Source: DTU089 sp964421815 (lineage in GTDB: Bacteria; Bacillota; Clostridia; Oscillospirales; Acutalibacteraceae). Taken from it: DNA of 64,000 bases. Position numbers and translations under genes: made by a program. The stretch lies in the NCBI GenBank assembly GCA_964421815.1, contig CAYQYT010000005.1:74990-138989 (forward strand), read 5' to 3'. The number at the start of each line of letters is the position of its first letter. Within the stretch, counting starts at the first letter, position 1. This document shows positions 1 to 8,890 of the stretch, in pieces. The notes beneath the pieces were generated by a model, which was not told where the DNA came from, ran no database searches, and was given only the letters and a program-made list of their open reading frames with translations.

Positions 1-2
1 CA

Positions 3-1196
3 TATTTAAGCGAGGAAAGTAACCCGGACTATGCATTCCTGCACCACGGCTCTCCCGTGCCCGTTCAAATGTATCTGTATCTGGAACTTTTAAAACAGAA
101 TAATGATAAAGAAAAACTGTTGAAACTTTACCCGAGAGCAAAACTCTACTATGACTTCCTTGCAGGTAAAATCCGCGGTTCAACAACCGCAAAATTCAAA
201 AGCGGACTCACCACAACCTACGATTATTTCTATTCTTCAAGCGGTATGGACGACTATCCCGCCCAGGTTGCAATGATGAATGAAAATCTCCGTGATAAAG
301 CCGCCCCCGCACTTACATCCTCCCAACTTGTCCGTTGCGGAAAAATTCTCAAAATGGTGGCTTTAGCTCTTGGCAAAACAGAGGATGCAAAGGAATACGA
401 AAAAGATATTGAGCGTGTTTCCCATGCCCTTAACAAGTATTCATGGGATGAAGAAAGCGGTTATTACTCCTATGTTCTCCACGATGAAAATTACGAACCC
501 ACCGGAATTTTCAAAACAAAGGACGGGGAAAATGTTAACAAGGGTCTTGACGGTATTTATCCCATAATTGCGGGAGTTTGCGACGAAAATCAAAGGAACC
601 GTATTCTCGGACATCTGAAAAATTCCAAGGAGATGCTTTCACCCTACGGAATCAGTGCCGTGGATATGACAGCGGGCTATTTTATGGTGAACGGCTATTG
701 GAACGGCAATGTCTGGTTCCCTCATCAATGGTTTATCTGGAAAACAATGCTTGATTTGGGCGAAAGGGACTTTGCCCACACCATAGCAAAACTTGCCGTT
801 GATATTTGGAAAAGAGAGGTTGACTATTCATATTATACATTTGAAATGGTCAATGTTGTAACCGGCAGGGGCGGTTGGTTCCACAACTTCGGCGGACTTT
901 CCGCACCAATTAATCTGTGGACTGCCGCATATTATAAGCCCGGCACATTTAATACGGGTTTTGATGTGTGGGTGGAAAGACAGGAGTTTTCAAAGGACAA
1001 CAAAGCCTTTGAAACGGAGTACAGATACTACGGCAACAACGATAAATATACCTTTATTGTCACAATGAACGATGAGAAAAAAGACTACAAGGTAACCCTT
1101 GACGGAAAAGAAATTCCCTATAACCTCCGCGACGAAAGCGCATTGGAAATCACCATTGACGGCGGAGAGGGAACACACAAACTTGTTATAGAGTAA
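3..1196 (+). CDS. MGH1/trehalase-like (alpha/alpha)6 glycosidase, 5' truncated by window
   Basis: The frame is open from base 3, so the true start lies before the window; the GTG at 57 is internal because the upstream residues continue the same kind of sequence. About 397 residues are visible. The run YWNGNVWFPHQWFIWKTM followed by ERDFAHTIAKLAVDIW, and later GRGGWFHNFGGLSAPINLW, resemble the last helices of (alpha/alpha)6-barrel glycosidases of the MGH1/GH63/trehalase type. The last 70 or so residues look like a beta-strand C-terminal domain. Substrate cannot be read from this. A hairpin just after the stop ends the transcript. The family call is good, specificity unknown. Confidence 0.68.
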   Translation, partial: YLSEESNPDYAFLHHGSPVPVQMYLYLELLKQNNDKEKLLKLYPRAKLYYDFLAGKIRGSTTAKFKSGLTTTYDYFYSSSGMDDYPAQVAMMNENLRDKAAPALTSSQLVRCGKILKMVALALGKTEDAKEYEKDIERVSHALNKYSWDEESGYYSYVLHDENYEPTGIFKTKDGENVNKGLDGIYPIIAGVCDENQRNRILGHLKNSKEMLSPYGISAVDMTAGYFMVNGYWNGNVWFPHQWFIWKTMLDLGERDFAHTIAKLAVDIWKREVDYSYYTFEMVNVVTGRGGWFHNFGGLSAPINLWTAAYYKPGTFNTGFDVWVERQEFSKDNKAFETEYRYYGNNDKYTFIVTMNDEKKDYKVTLDGKEIPYNLRDESALEITIDGGEGTHKLVIE

Positions 1197-1232
1197 AAAA
1201 GAACGGACTGCTTTGTGCGGTCCATTCTTTTT
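1195..1232. terminator. Bidirectional intrinsic terminator
   Basis: A-run, GAA, stem GGACTG/CGGTCC (one G-U pair) with a seven-base loop, TTC and T-run. It lies between the convergent glycosidase and azlD genes and can serve both. Confidence 0.7.
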
Positions 1233-1239
1233 GCATTTT

Positions 1240-1557
1240 TTATATAAATTTCATTACTAACTCCGTCACAAGCACACCCAGACAGGAAAGTGCCGCAACC
1301 TGTACAAGACTTCTTTCAAAGAGTGCGGCGATAATTGCCACCGCAAAACCTACGGCGGCGGTAATGGGGGAGTCCGTTGCGTAGAATATGGCGGGTATTG
1401 TCATTACGCTTAAAACCGTGTAGGGAATGTAATGGAGAAAGGAAAGAACAAATCTGTTCTTTATTTTTTCCTTAATAAGCACCATGGGTATTGCCCTGAC
1501 CAAATAGGTGACTCCTGCCATAACAAGCAGATAAACAAAGAATTTGGAGTTTTCCAT
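1240..1557 (-). CDS. azlD: AzlD-type branched-chain amino acid exporter subunit
   Basis: A 105-residue, very hydrophobic protein with three to four membrane helices matching the AzlD family, the small partner of AzlC in branched-chain amino acid export. I chose the ATG at 1557 (MENSKFFVY) because it overlaps the azlC stop by one base (TAATG), a sign of translational coupling; an upstream extension of the frame runs into azlC and is not needed. Without a nearby regulator the substrate is taken from the family only. Confidence 0.85.
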   Translation of the reverse strand: MENSKFFVYLLVMAGVTYLVRAIPMVLIKEKIKNRFVLSFLHYIPYTVLSVMTIPAIFYATDSPITAAVGFAVAIIAALFERSLVQVAALSCLGVLVTELVMKFI

Positions 1558-2279
1558 TATTCCGCCTCCTTTGGATTTTCTTCCGTCTTTATGGGGGCAA
1601 TAAGGGCGAACAAAAGGCTTGCCGCAACGGCACATATAATAACCGTAAAGCCCGAGGGAACAATTTTCAAAAGGGGAATATACTTAAATGCACAACTGAT
1701 CGCAATGGCAAAAAGCACACAAAGAGCGGTCATTTTTTCTTTTTTTGCAACGGGAACAACAATGGCAACAAACATACCGTAAATCGCAACTCCCAATGCG
1801 GCAGTGACAATGGCGGGTAAAATGTTTCCCGCAACCGCACCGCAGAGAGTACCGCCTGTCCAGCCGATAACGGGCAAAAGTATAATGCCAAGCATATATT
1901 TTGTGCCCACCTCTGAGTCATTGGAAACGGATACGGCAAAAATTTCGTCCGTATTGCCGTAGGAGATTAAAAGTTTTTGTGGAAAAGTAACTTTCTTTGA
2001 AAGTTTTTGGGAAAGGGAAACGGACATAAGTGAATAGCGGGAATTTATAACAATCTGTGACAGCGCAAGTTCAATGAGTGTTCCGCCCCCTGCGATAATG
2101 GGCACCGCCGCAAGTTGTCCTGCGGAGGTAAGATTCGTCAAGGAGATAATAACCGCCTGAAAAATTGAAAGTCCGTTTTCAACTGCAAAGATTCCGAATG
2201 CAAAGGAAACGGAAAAATAGCCGATGCATATTGGTAAGCCGTCTTTTAAGCCCTTTTTAAAACTGTTGATTACATTCAT
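1557..2279 (-). CDS. azlC: AzlC-type branched-chain amino acid exporter subunit
   Basis: 240 residues with several hydrophobic helices; the N-terminal portion FKKGLKDGLPICIGYFSVSF is typical of AzlC, the large subunit of the AzlCD exporter for branched-chain amino acids and analogues in the cytoplasmic membrane. The gene starts three bases after the stop of the DHHW gene and overlaps azlD by one base, so DHHW, azlC and azlD are probably one transcript. Its ribosome binding site is weak (AAAGATG), which fits coupling to the gene upstream. Length is normal for the family. Confidence 0.85.
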   Translation of the reverse strand: MNVINSFKKGLKDGLPICIGYFSVSFAFGIFAVENGLSIFQAVIISLTNLTSAGQLAAVPIIAGGGTLIELALSQIVINSRYSLMSVSLSQKLSKKVTFPQKLLISYGNTDEIFAVSVSNDSEVGTKYMLGIILLPVIGWTGGTLCGAVAGNILPAIVTAALGVAIYGMFVAIVVPVAKKEKMTALCVLFAIAISCAFKYIPLLKIVPSGFTVIICAVAASLLFALIAPIKTEENPKEAE

Positions 2280-2282
2280 CTT

Positions 2283-3704
2283 TTATTTTATAAAGCCTTT
2301 CATTGCATCAATGTATATGCTGTTTCTTGTGGTGGAAATGTTGGCAAGGAAAATAATATCGTCTATTTTGTTATTACTTGTGAAACTGCTCAATGTTCCG
2401 CTATAATGCCTTGGGTCAATAACATAGATATTTTCGTAATGGGGAATGAGGAACGGCACGAATGCGTTACCGTAACTTTCCTTAATAACAAGACAACTGC
2501 TGCCGTCGTGAACATCAAGATTCTTAATGGTGACTAATGCTTGGTCGCCGCCTATAAATGTGAGATATTTAAGATTTTGAGCGTAGTTTGTAACATCGCT
2601 TATTACATCCCAACTGTATGATTTCCCGCTTGATTCGGTTAGGGTACATTCAACATTGTTGTTGGGTAGATATGCTGTGACCGTGTCGGGAGTTTTTCCC
2701 AATGCGTCACTCTGTCCCGAACTTGAATAGAAAGTACCCAGAAAACCGTCAAAAGAAACCGTTGCATAATCGGAAACGGGAACGGGTGTGATACCCTTTG
2801 CCTTTGCAAATTCCTCGTAAGCATAGTAAGCACCCAGAGCCGTCCAATGATGGTCCGTTCTGAAATAGGTGTATTCATTTTTGTGAGCTTTTTCCGTTTC
2901 GTATATTCCGGAAACCGCCGTGACATTTTTGCAAGAGGAGTTGAAATAATCAAGGGCTTTCTTCTGATCGGAGGAGTTAATGTCCTTTCTTATTGATTCG
3001 TGGAGGGAAATGTCCATACTTGTAGGAACCAAAAGGGAATAAACATTTGATTTGTTCCCCGCCGCACTTTTAATTGAATTTACGCAGTTTATAAAATCCG
3101 GTGCTAATTTGCTTGAAAAGTTATAGTATTCATAGGCACTGTTGCCCGCCACGAGAATTGCTCCCAGGGATTGGGTTTTTATGTTTGGTTTCGGCTCTGC
3201 CTCTGCTTCGGTGTTTTCAGGTGGAAGCGTTGTTTCCGGAGGTGCCGTTGTTTCGGGCGGAACTGTTGTTTCCGGAGGGTCGGTAACCGGCACATCAAGT
3301 GGTGCGTCGGGTATTTCGTCGCCTAAATCAACATCACCGTGAATGGCGATTGAGTCAAAGCCCGAAAGTTTTTTAATTGAAGTGTTAAATTTCGTTAACT
3401 GCTCTCTGAAAGGGAAAGTGTCCGAAAACCAGGTGCTTATATCATCAAAGTAACTTCCCGAAAGGACTGCCTTATATGAAAATTCCGGAAATTCTTTTAA
3501 ATCTCTTTTTTCGGATTCCGAGTAGGTGGGGCGCAGGGGAATAATAAATGAAACCGTTGCACCTACGTAGAGAGTAAGAAAGAATGCTCCAATCTTTAAA
3601 GCGAGGGTTTTGTTGATATTCTGTTTTTCTTTTTTTGAGTGCTTCTTGCCGAATTTAGCGGGCAAAACACTAAAACTTATATCAATTGGTTTGTCGTAAA
3701 TCAT
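2283..3704 (-). CDS. DHHW family protein (AlgX/AlgJ-like O-acetylation partner)
   Basis: 473 residues. A single membrane helix near residues 38-58 anchors the protein, followed by an extracellular stretch with a proline/threonine-rich linker (PPETT repeated, about residues 140-165). The motif RTDHHWTALGAYYAYEEF near residue 283 defines the DHHW family, related to the SGNH-like AlgX/AlgJ proteins that move acetyl groups onto exported polysaccharides. The gene lies 18 bases after an MBOAT acyltransferase gene, the usual pairing: MBOAT carries acyl groups across the membrane and the DHHW protein transfers them outside. Acceptor polymer is unknown. Confidence 0.85.
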   Translation of the reverse strand: MIYDKPIDISFSVLPAKFGKKHSKKEKQNINKTLALKIGAFFLTLYVGATVSFIIPLRPTYSESEKRDLKEFPEFSYKAVLSGSYFDDISTWFSDTFPFREQLTKFNTSIKKLSGFDSIAIHGDVDLGDEIPDAPLDVPVTDPPETTVPPETTAPPETTLPPENTEAEAEPKPNIKTQSLGAILVAGNSAYEYYNFSSKLAPDFINCVNSIKSAAGNKSNVYSLLVPTSMDISLHESIRKDINSSDQKKALDYFNSSCKNVTAVSGIYETEKAHKNEYTYFRTDHHWTALGAYYAYEEFAKAKGITPVPVSDYATVSFDGFLGTFYSSSGQSDALGKTPDTVTAYLPNNNVECTLTESSGKSYSWDVISDVTNYAQNLKYLTFIGGDQALVTIKNLDVHDGSSCLVIKESYGNAFVPFLIPHYENIYVIDPRHYSGTLSSFTSNNKIDDIIFLANISTTRNSIYIDAMKGFIK

Positions 3705-3722
3705 TTAATTAAACCTCTAAAA

Positions 3723-5183
3723 TCAGAATTGGAAGTAAAGGAAGGGGTTATAACTGTCTCCCACAAGGGTTAAGGTTGAAAGGAAAAGAACCGCAACGGG
3801 TAACACTATGCTCAAAATCCTATATACAACGGAGAGGGCGGAGCCGTTCTCACTGTTTTTGAGGGCGTCGGATATTCTTTTTATGAATGGTGTTACGCTG
3901 AAAAGTGCAACAATTATAAAGATGATATTCCCTACAAGGAGGGTTTTTGTTTCAAAATCGGATAGGGGGTTGGAGTTCAATCCGAAAAGCCCTTTTATAA
4001 CAACGGGAATGTATCTGAAATCGGAGAAACGGAAAAGAATCCAGCCGAAGAATACCACAATGAGCAAGTACGCGTGACTGAAAAATGCAGGAACTTTCTC
4101 AAGTATTTTTAATAATCCGAGTTTTTCAATAACAAGGAAAAGGAAGAAGAAAAGACCCCATAAAACGAAGTTCCAACTTGCTCCGTGCCACAGACCCGTA
4201 AGAAGCCAGACAATAAAAAGATTGCGATAGGTTTTGAGTTTGCCCTTGCGGTTGCCCCCAAGGGGAATATACACGTAATCCCTGAAGAACGTGCTCAATG
4301 AAATATGCCACCTTCTCCAGAAATCCGTAACGGATTTTGCAATGTAGGGGTAGTTGAAATTTTCTTTGAAATGGAAGCCCGCCATAAGACCCATACCGAT
4401 TGCCATATCGGAATATGCGGAGAAATCAAGGTAAATCTGGAGCATATAGAAAAGCACACCGAACCAAAGTCCCAGAACCGAACGGGAGGAAAGTTCCGCA
4501 ATGGCACTTTCAAAGGAACTGTTCATTAAAGCATCGGAAACCAAAAGGCTGTCGGAAAGAGCACCGCAAGTATTTGCAATCAACGCTTTTTTACCCAAGC
4601 CCACGGCGAAACGTGTCACACCCTTTGAAATGTCCGCAATATTTATTTTTCTTTCTTTTATTTCTCTTTGAACATCACTGTAACGGACGATGGGTCCCGC
4701 AATGCATTGATAGAAAAGGCTGGAATAAAGAAGCAACCAAAAGAAATTTTTCTGTGCGGGAACTTCTTTTTTATAAACATCCGCAACATAGGAAAGGAGT
4801 TGAAAAGTGTAGAATGAAATGCCTATGGGCAAAGCAATTTTCGGTATTATCTCGGGAATTCCGAAAATGTTTTGAATGTTCGTAAGGAAAAATCCTGCGT
4901 ATTTGAAATAGCCTATAAGACCAAGATTAACCGCTATCGCCAATACTAAAAAGAGTTTTTGTTTTCTTGTGTCTTGTGTTTTTTCTATGAGCAAGGCGGC
5001 TACCCAGTCACATAAAGTCATAAATATAAGCAGCAGGACATAGACAGGCTCCCCCCAACTGTAAAAAATCAGAGAGAATATGAGTAAAACAATGTTTTTT
5101 GCGTTAATGCCCTTTGCAAGTGAATAAAAAATAAGGCAAACGGGCAAAAATGCATATATGAATAAAAGGCTTGAAAATACCAT
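3723..5183 (-). CDS. MBOAT family membrane-bound O-acyltransferase (AlgI/DltB-like)
   Basis: 486 residues with about ten membrane helices. The family's invariant histidine is seen in WLLTGLWHGASWNFVLWGL near residue 331, and DFWRRWHISLSTFFRDYVYIP precedes it as in AlgI and PatA-type enzymes. These proteins take acyl groups from a cytoplasmic donor and pass them to an extracellular partner for cell-surface polymer modification. Start at ATG 5183 is preceded by GAGGT. It heads the leftward block MBOAT-DHHW-azlC-azlD. The dlt genes are not present, so polysaccharide acetylation is likelier than D-alanylation. Confidence 0.9.
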   Translation of the reverse strand: MVFSSLLFIYAFLPVCLIFYSLAKGINAKNIVLLIFSLIFYSWGEPVYVLLLIFMTLCDWVAALLIEKTQDTRKQKLFLVLAIAVNLGLIGYFKYAGFFLTNIQNIFGIPEIIPKIALPIGISFYTFQLLSYVADVYKKEVPAQKNFFWLLLYSSLFYQCIAGPIVRYSDVQREIKERKINIADISKGVTRFAVGLGKKALIANTCGALSDSLLVSDALMNSSFESAIAELSSRSVLGLWFGVLFYMLQIYLDFSAYSDMAIGMGLMAGFHFKENFNYPYIAKSVTDFWRRWHISLSTFFRDYVYIPLGGNRKGKLKTYRNLFIVWLLTGLWHGASWNFVLWGLFFFLFLVIEKLGLLKILEKVPAFFSHAYLLIVVFFGWILFRFSDFRYIPVVIKGLFGLNSNPLSDFETKTLLVGNIIFIIVALFSVTPFIKRISDALKNSENGSALSVVYRILSIVLPVAVLFLSTLTLVGDSYNPFLYFQF

Positions 5184-5365
5184 TATCTCGACCTCGGTGA
5201 TTATATAGTTAATAAATATATATTCAATAAATTTTAAGTATATTGAAAAATCTCCAATATATTATTATATTTACGGCAGTCGAAAAATGCAATACCTTTA
5301 TGAAAAATTGATAAATTTGTCAAGAAATGTACAATTATTTTGTATTGGGACAGTTGCGATTTTAC

Positions 5366-5394
5366 TTGACTTAAAGGACAAGTTGTAATAAAAT
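5366..5394 (+). promoter_or_regulatory. Sigma-A type promoter upstream of scaffold/GGGtGRT genes
   Basis: TTGACT at 5366-5371, 17 bases, TAAAAT at 5389-5394, about 45 bases before the start codon at 5439. The rest of the intergenic stretch 5184-5438 is AT-rich with no gene visible. Confidence 0.6.
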
Positions 5395-5438
5395 GATTTT
5401 TGGTAAAAATTTAACATCCGAAAGGAGAAACAGACATC

Positions 5439-6131
5439 ATGAATTATTCACATGAAGTTGAAAAAATGTGTACGGTCAAAAAAGGCCCTCACCACGGTCC
5501 CGCACCCATCCCCGAAGAGGGCAAATGGGTAAAGGCATACGAAATCAAAGATATTTCCGCTTTCACACACGGTATCGGTTGGTGTGCACCCCAGCAGGGC
5601 GCTTGCAAACTTTCCCTTAACGTTAAGAACGGCATTATCGAAGAGGCTCTTGTTGAAACAATCGGTTGTTCCGGTATGACTCACTCCGCTGCAATGGCAA
5701 GTGAAATCCTCCCCGGCAAAACAATCCTTGAAGCCCTCAATACAGACCTTGTTTGCGATGCTATCAATACAGCAATGCGCGAACTCTTCCTCCAGATTGT
5801 TTACGGTCGTTCACAGTCCGCATTCTCAGAGGATGGTCTTTCGGTTGGTGCAGGTCTTGAGGACTTGGGTAAAGGTCTTCGTTCACAGGTTGGTACAATG
5901 TACGGTACAAACCTCAAGGGTGTAAGATATCTTGAAATGGCAGAGGGTTATGTTACAAGAATGGCTCTTGATGATGATGATCAGGTTATCGGTTATGAGT
6001 TCGTTTCTCTCGGCAAAATGACGGACTTCATCAAAAAAGGCGACGATCCCACAACGGCTTACAATAAAGCCATGGGTACTTACGGCAGATTTGCAGATGC
6101 CGCAAAGTATATCGATCCCCGTGAAGAATAA
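5439..6131 (+). CDS. IscU/NifU-like scaffold-fold protein paired with GGGtGRT protein
   Basis: 230 residues. The region QGACKLSLNVKNGIIEEAL, followed by ETIGCSGMTHSAAMASEI, lines up with the first two cysteine-bearing segments of IscU/NifU iron-sulfur scaffolds; a further cysteine lies in TDLVCDAINTAM. A C-terminal part beyond the scaffold fold, rich in acidic residues, is extra. The AGGAG-type site and ATG at 5439 are clear. It is followed after 14 bases by the GGGtGRT gene, a constant partner in gut Clostridia. Whether it builds clusters or serves another thiol chemistry is not known; no cysteine desulfurase lies nearby. Confidence 0.75.
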   Translation: MNYSHEVEKMCTVKKGPHHGPAPIPEEGKWVKAYEIKDISAFTHGIGWCAPQQGACKLSLNVKNGIIEEALVETIGCSGMTHSAAMASEILPGKTILEALNTDLVCDAINTAMRELFLQIVYGRSQSAFSEDGLSVGAGLEDLGKGLRSQVGTMYGTNLKGVRYLEMAEGYVTRMALDDDDQVIGYEFVSLGKMTDFIKKGDDPTTAYNKAMGTYGRFADAAKYIDPREE

Positions 6132-6145
6132 GGAGGTAAACGAAC

Positions 6146-7144
6146 ATGGCATTATTTGAAAACTATGAAAGACGTGAGGCAAAAATCCTCGCCACTCTTA
6201 AAGAATACGGCATTTCTTCCATTGAAGAATGTAAGGAAATCACTCTTGCCAAAGGCATTGACTGTGATAAAATCGTCAGAGAAACTCAGCCCATCTGTTT
6301 TGAAAATGCTGTTTGGGCATATACAGTAGGTTGCGCTATCGCACTCAAAAAAGGTTGCACAAAGGCTGCTGATGCCGCTGCTGCAATCGGTGAAGGTCTC
6401 CAGAGTTTCTGCATCCCCGGTTCCGTTGCAGACAACCGTAAGGTTGGTCTCGGCCACGGTAACCTCGGCAAAATGCTTCTTTCCGAAGAAACAGAGTGTT
6501 TCTGTTTCCTTGCAGGTCACGAATCATTCGCCGCTGCTGAAGGCGCTATCAAAATCGCTCTTAACGCAAACAAGGTTAGAACACAGCCCCTTCGCGTTAT
6601 TCTTAACGGTCTCGGCAAGGATGCCGCTATGATTATTTCAAGAATCAACGGCTTCACTTATGTTCAGACAGAGTTTGACCCCTACACGGAAACTGTTAAG
6701 GTTGTTAACGAAACTGCTTATTCAACAGGGGACAGAGCAAAAGTTCGTTGCTACGGTGCGGACAATGTTCCCGAAGGCGTTGCAATTATGAGACTTGAAA
6801 ACGTTGGTGTTTCCATTACCGGTAACTCAACCAACCCCACCCGTTTCCAGCATCCCGTTGCAGGTACCTACAAAAAATGGTGTACTGAAAACGGTGTCAA
6901 ATATTTCTCAGTTGCATCCGGCGGCGGTACAGGTCGTACACTCCATCCCGATAATATGGCAGCGGGCCCCGCTTCCTACGGTATGACCGATACAATGGGC
7001 AGAATGCACTCCGACGCTCAGTTTGCAGGTTCTTCATCAGTTCCCGCTCATGTTGAGATGATGGGTCTTATCGGTGCAGGTAACAACCCCATGGTTGGTA
7101 TGACAGTTGCTTGTGCAGTTGCTATTGAAGAAGCAAGCAAATAA
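6146..7144 (+). CDS. GGGtGRT family protein, function unknown
   Basis: 332 residues. The signature SGGGTGRTLHPDNMAAGPAS at about residues 257-276 names the family. The N-terminal third is helical with alanine-rich segments; the second half contains several glycine motifs (NGLGKDAAMIISRI, LIGAGNNPMVGM) that could bind a phosphate or nucleotide, but no known active site is evident. It has its own AAGGAGG site and follows the scaffold-like gene by 14 bases, so the two are one unit ending at the hairpin at 7168. The pair is well known as a co-occurring module yet its biochemical role is undefined. Confidence 0.85.
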   Translation: MALFENYERREAKILATLKEYGISSIEECKEITLAKGIDCDKIVRETQPICFENAVWAYTVGCAIALKKGCTKAADAAAAIGEGLQSFCIPGSVADNRKVGLGHGNLGKMLLSEETECFCFLAGHESFAAAEGAIKIALNANKVRTQPLRVILNGLGKDAAMIISRINGFTYVQTEFDPYTETVKVVNETAYSTGDRAKVRCYGADNVPEGVAIMRLENVGVSITGNSTNPTRFQHPVAGTYKKWCTENGVKYFSVASGGGTGRTLHPDNMAAGPASYGMTDTMGRMHSDAQFAGSSSVPAHVEMMGLIGAGNNPMVGMTVACAVAIEEASK

Positions 7145-7167
7145 TCGGATTTTAATATCAAATAATT

Positions 7168-7206
7168 AAAGGTTGTGTAATCGAACGGTTGCACAACCTT
7201 TTTTAT
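7168..7206 (+). terminator. Intrinsic terminator after GGGtGRT gene
   Basis: Perfect ten-base stem AAAGGTTGTG/CACAACCTTT with a 14-base loop and a T-run. Confidence 0.85.
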
Positions 7207-7304
7207 ATTTGATTTTACTTTTATTGACAAATATTTTATTGTATTATATAATAATTAAGTTATATTTTATTAAATATGTTTATTTTTTGAAAGAAGGCAT
7301 TTTT

Positions 7305-7880
7305 ATGGCAAAGGTACTTATTGAAACATCCGCCCGTCACGTACACGTGTCAAGAGCGGACCTTGATACTCTTTTCGGTGAGGGTTACGAACTTACTCCC
7401 AAGAAAGACCTTTCACAGCCGGGTCAGTTCGCTTGCGAAGAAAGAGTTGCAGTTGTAGGTGCAAAGGGTCAGTTCCCCGCAGTTTCCATCCTGGGCCCCA
7501 CAAGAGCATCTTCCCAGGTTGAAATTTCCGCTTCCGATGCACGTTCAATAGGTGTTGTTGCTCCCGTGAGAGAGAGCGGCGATATTGCAGGCAGCGGTTC
7601 TTGCAAACTTGTTGGACCCAAGGGCGAGGTTGAACTTAAAGAGGGTGTTATTGTTGCTAAAAGACATATTCACCTTACTCCCGATGTTGCGGCAGAATTC
7701 GGTGTTGAAGATAAAGAAATAGTAGGTGTTAAAGTTGAGTCCGACGGACGTTCACTTATTTTCGGTGACGTTGTTTGCCGTGTTCATCCCAACTTTGCTC
7801 CTGCAATGCATATTGATACCGACGAAAGCAACGCGGCTTTCGCAACCCCCGGAATGATGGGCGAAATTGTTAAGTTTTAA
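7305..7880 (+). CDS. pduL: PduL-type phosphate acyltransferase (phosphotransacetylase)
   Basis: 191 residues from the ATG at 7305, preceded by GAAAGAAGG; an upstream extension of the frame would run through the terminator at 7168 and is rejected. Two PduL domains are visible with their histidine zinc motifs: SARHVHVS near residue 10 and AKRHIHLT near residue 120, plus VHPNFAPAMHID near the end. PduL converts acyl-CoA and phosphate to acyl phosphate. There is no N-terminal encapsulation peptide, so this is probably a cytoplasmic enzyme replacing Pta, feeding the acetate kinase encoded at 27-28 kb. Confidence 0.92.
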   Translation: MAKVLIETSARHVHVSRADLDTLFGEGYELTPKKDLSQPGQFACEERVAVVGAKGQFPAVSILGPTRASSQVEISASDARSIGVVAPVRESGDIAGSGSCKLVGPKGEVELKEGVIVAKRHIHLTPDVAAEFGVEDKEIVGVKVESDGRSLIFGDVVCRVHPNFAPAMHIDTDESNAAFATPGMMGEIVKF

Positions 7881-7906
7881 CAATAAATAATTCTTTTATA
7901 TAGTTT

Positions 7907-7947
7907 AAAAGGGCTGTAAAAAACGAAAGTTTTTTTACAGCCCTTTT
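7907..7947 (+). terminator. Intrinsic terminator, GGGCTGTAA family
   Basis: Stem AAAAGGGCTGTAAAAAA against TTTTTTTACAGCCCTTTT with loop CGAAAG, between the convergent pduL and XRE genes. One of at least four near-identical copies in the window. Confidence 0.85.
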
Positions 7948-8311
7948 ACTTGTTTTTATCCAATATTCTTTTTATTATTTCATCATCCTCGTTTTTGTGG
8001 GTTCTGTAATAAAGAATCAATTGTGCTTCGTCCCAGGAAAGATCTGACATTTTCAGGATGTTTTTGTTAACATCGTCAAAAATTATATCATTTTCGTTGC
8101 TGTGTAGCGAGAGTCTGGGGGTGTAACCGTAAAACTCTTCAACAGTAACCTTGTAAAGTCCCGCAAGTTTTGTGATGATATCAATTGTTGGTGTGGTTTT
8201 ATTGCTTTCAAAATCCTTGTATTCATTCTCTGTGATGCCAAGAACTTCTGCTAACAATTTGTAGTCAAGCTTATTATATTCACGGAACTGTTTTAGCCTG
8301 TTACACAGCAT
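7946..8311 (-). CDS. XRE family transcriptional regulator
   Basis: 121 residues from the ATG at 8311, chosen because the helix-turn-helix (MLCNRLKQFREYNKLDYKLL, then EVLGITENEYKDFESNKTTP) then starts at the N-terminus as in this family and a GGTGG site lies seven bases upstream. The fold occupies about residues 1-60. The acidic C-terminal half is a probable effector or dimerisation part with no named family that I recognise. Its stop lies inside the terminator shared with pduL. Target unknown; possibly itself, since no operon partner is present. Confidence 0.75.
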   Translation of the reverse strand: MLCNRLKQFREYNKLDYKLLAEVLGITENEYKDFESNKTTPTIDIITKLAGLYKVTVEEFYGYTPRLSLHSNENDIIFDDVNKNILKMSDLSWDEAQLILYYRTHKNEDDEIIKRILDKNK

Positions 8312-8471
8312 ATTTACCACCACACACAATGAATTTTTGTAATATATTAACATATAATTCGACAAAAATCAACATTTTCATACTCTACAAATATATTTTG
8401 CAGTTTTTTGGTGCTTAAATATGGAAAAAATAAACAGCCTGTTTTTCAACAGACTGTAATAAAATGTTTGA

Positions 8472-8717
8472 TTACTCTAACCCTAAAAGCCAGTTCACGG
8501 AAACACCCAGAACCTCGGATAACGCAATAAGTTCCGTGTCACAAACCGAACGTATTTGACCCTCCAATTTTGAAAGGCCTGATGCATTAAGATCGACACC
8601 ACGAATCTGCAGTTGGGTTAATAGGTCCTTTTGCTTCATTCCGATTTCTTTGCGTCTTTCCTCGACCTTGGAACCGCAGATGTTGCGGGTGCCGACAGGT
8701 TGTTTTCTAACTCTCAT
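8472..8717 (-). CDS. Small XRE-type helix-turn-helix protein
   Basis: 81 residues with a single Cro/C1-type helix-turn-helix: GSKVEERRKEIGMKQKDLL, then SGLSKLEGQIRSVCDTELI and the ending ALSEVLGVSVNWLLG. AGAGGT lies eight bases before the ATG. No other domain is present. It is oriented with the other XRE gene but separated by a 160-base gap without a clear terminator. Small solitary regulators of this type are common in Clostridia chromosomes and in mobile element remnants; nothing else here suggests a prophage, so I leave its role open. Confidence 0.75.
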   Translation of the reverse strand: MRVRKQPVGTRNICGSKVEERRKEIGMKQKDLLTQLQIRGVDLNASGLSKLEGQIRSVCDTELIALSEVLGVSVNWLLGLE

Positions 8718-8829
8718 ATCGGTACCTCTTTTTAGTTTTTTTCTATCATATCACAAAATTGTTTGCTTTTCAACAGTTAATATATAACCAAATGATGAAC
8801 TGTATATTTCGCCTATATTAAATAAAAAA

Positions 8830-8842
8830 TATTTGCTATAAT
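8830..8842 (+). promoter_or_regulatory. Extended -10 promoter for nicotinate phosphoribosyltransferase
   Basis: TGCTATAAT (TGnTATAAT form) ends 48 bases before the chosen start codon. The -35 region 17 bases upstream is poor, as is common with extended -10 promoters. Confidence 0.5.
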
Positions 8843-8890
8843 GCTTACGATGTGATAGAATATATACAATGTAATCAACGGAGGTACTAT

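Noticed and set aside
4400..4885. 161-residue plus-strand frame inside the MBOAT gene
   Set aside because: Antisense of a membrane protein gene, no start site.
7305..7880. Bacterial microcompartment locus around PduL
   Set aside because: No shell protein genes nearby and no encapsulation peptide on PduL.
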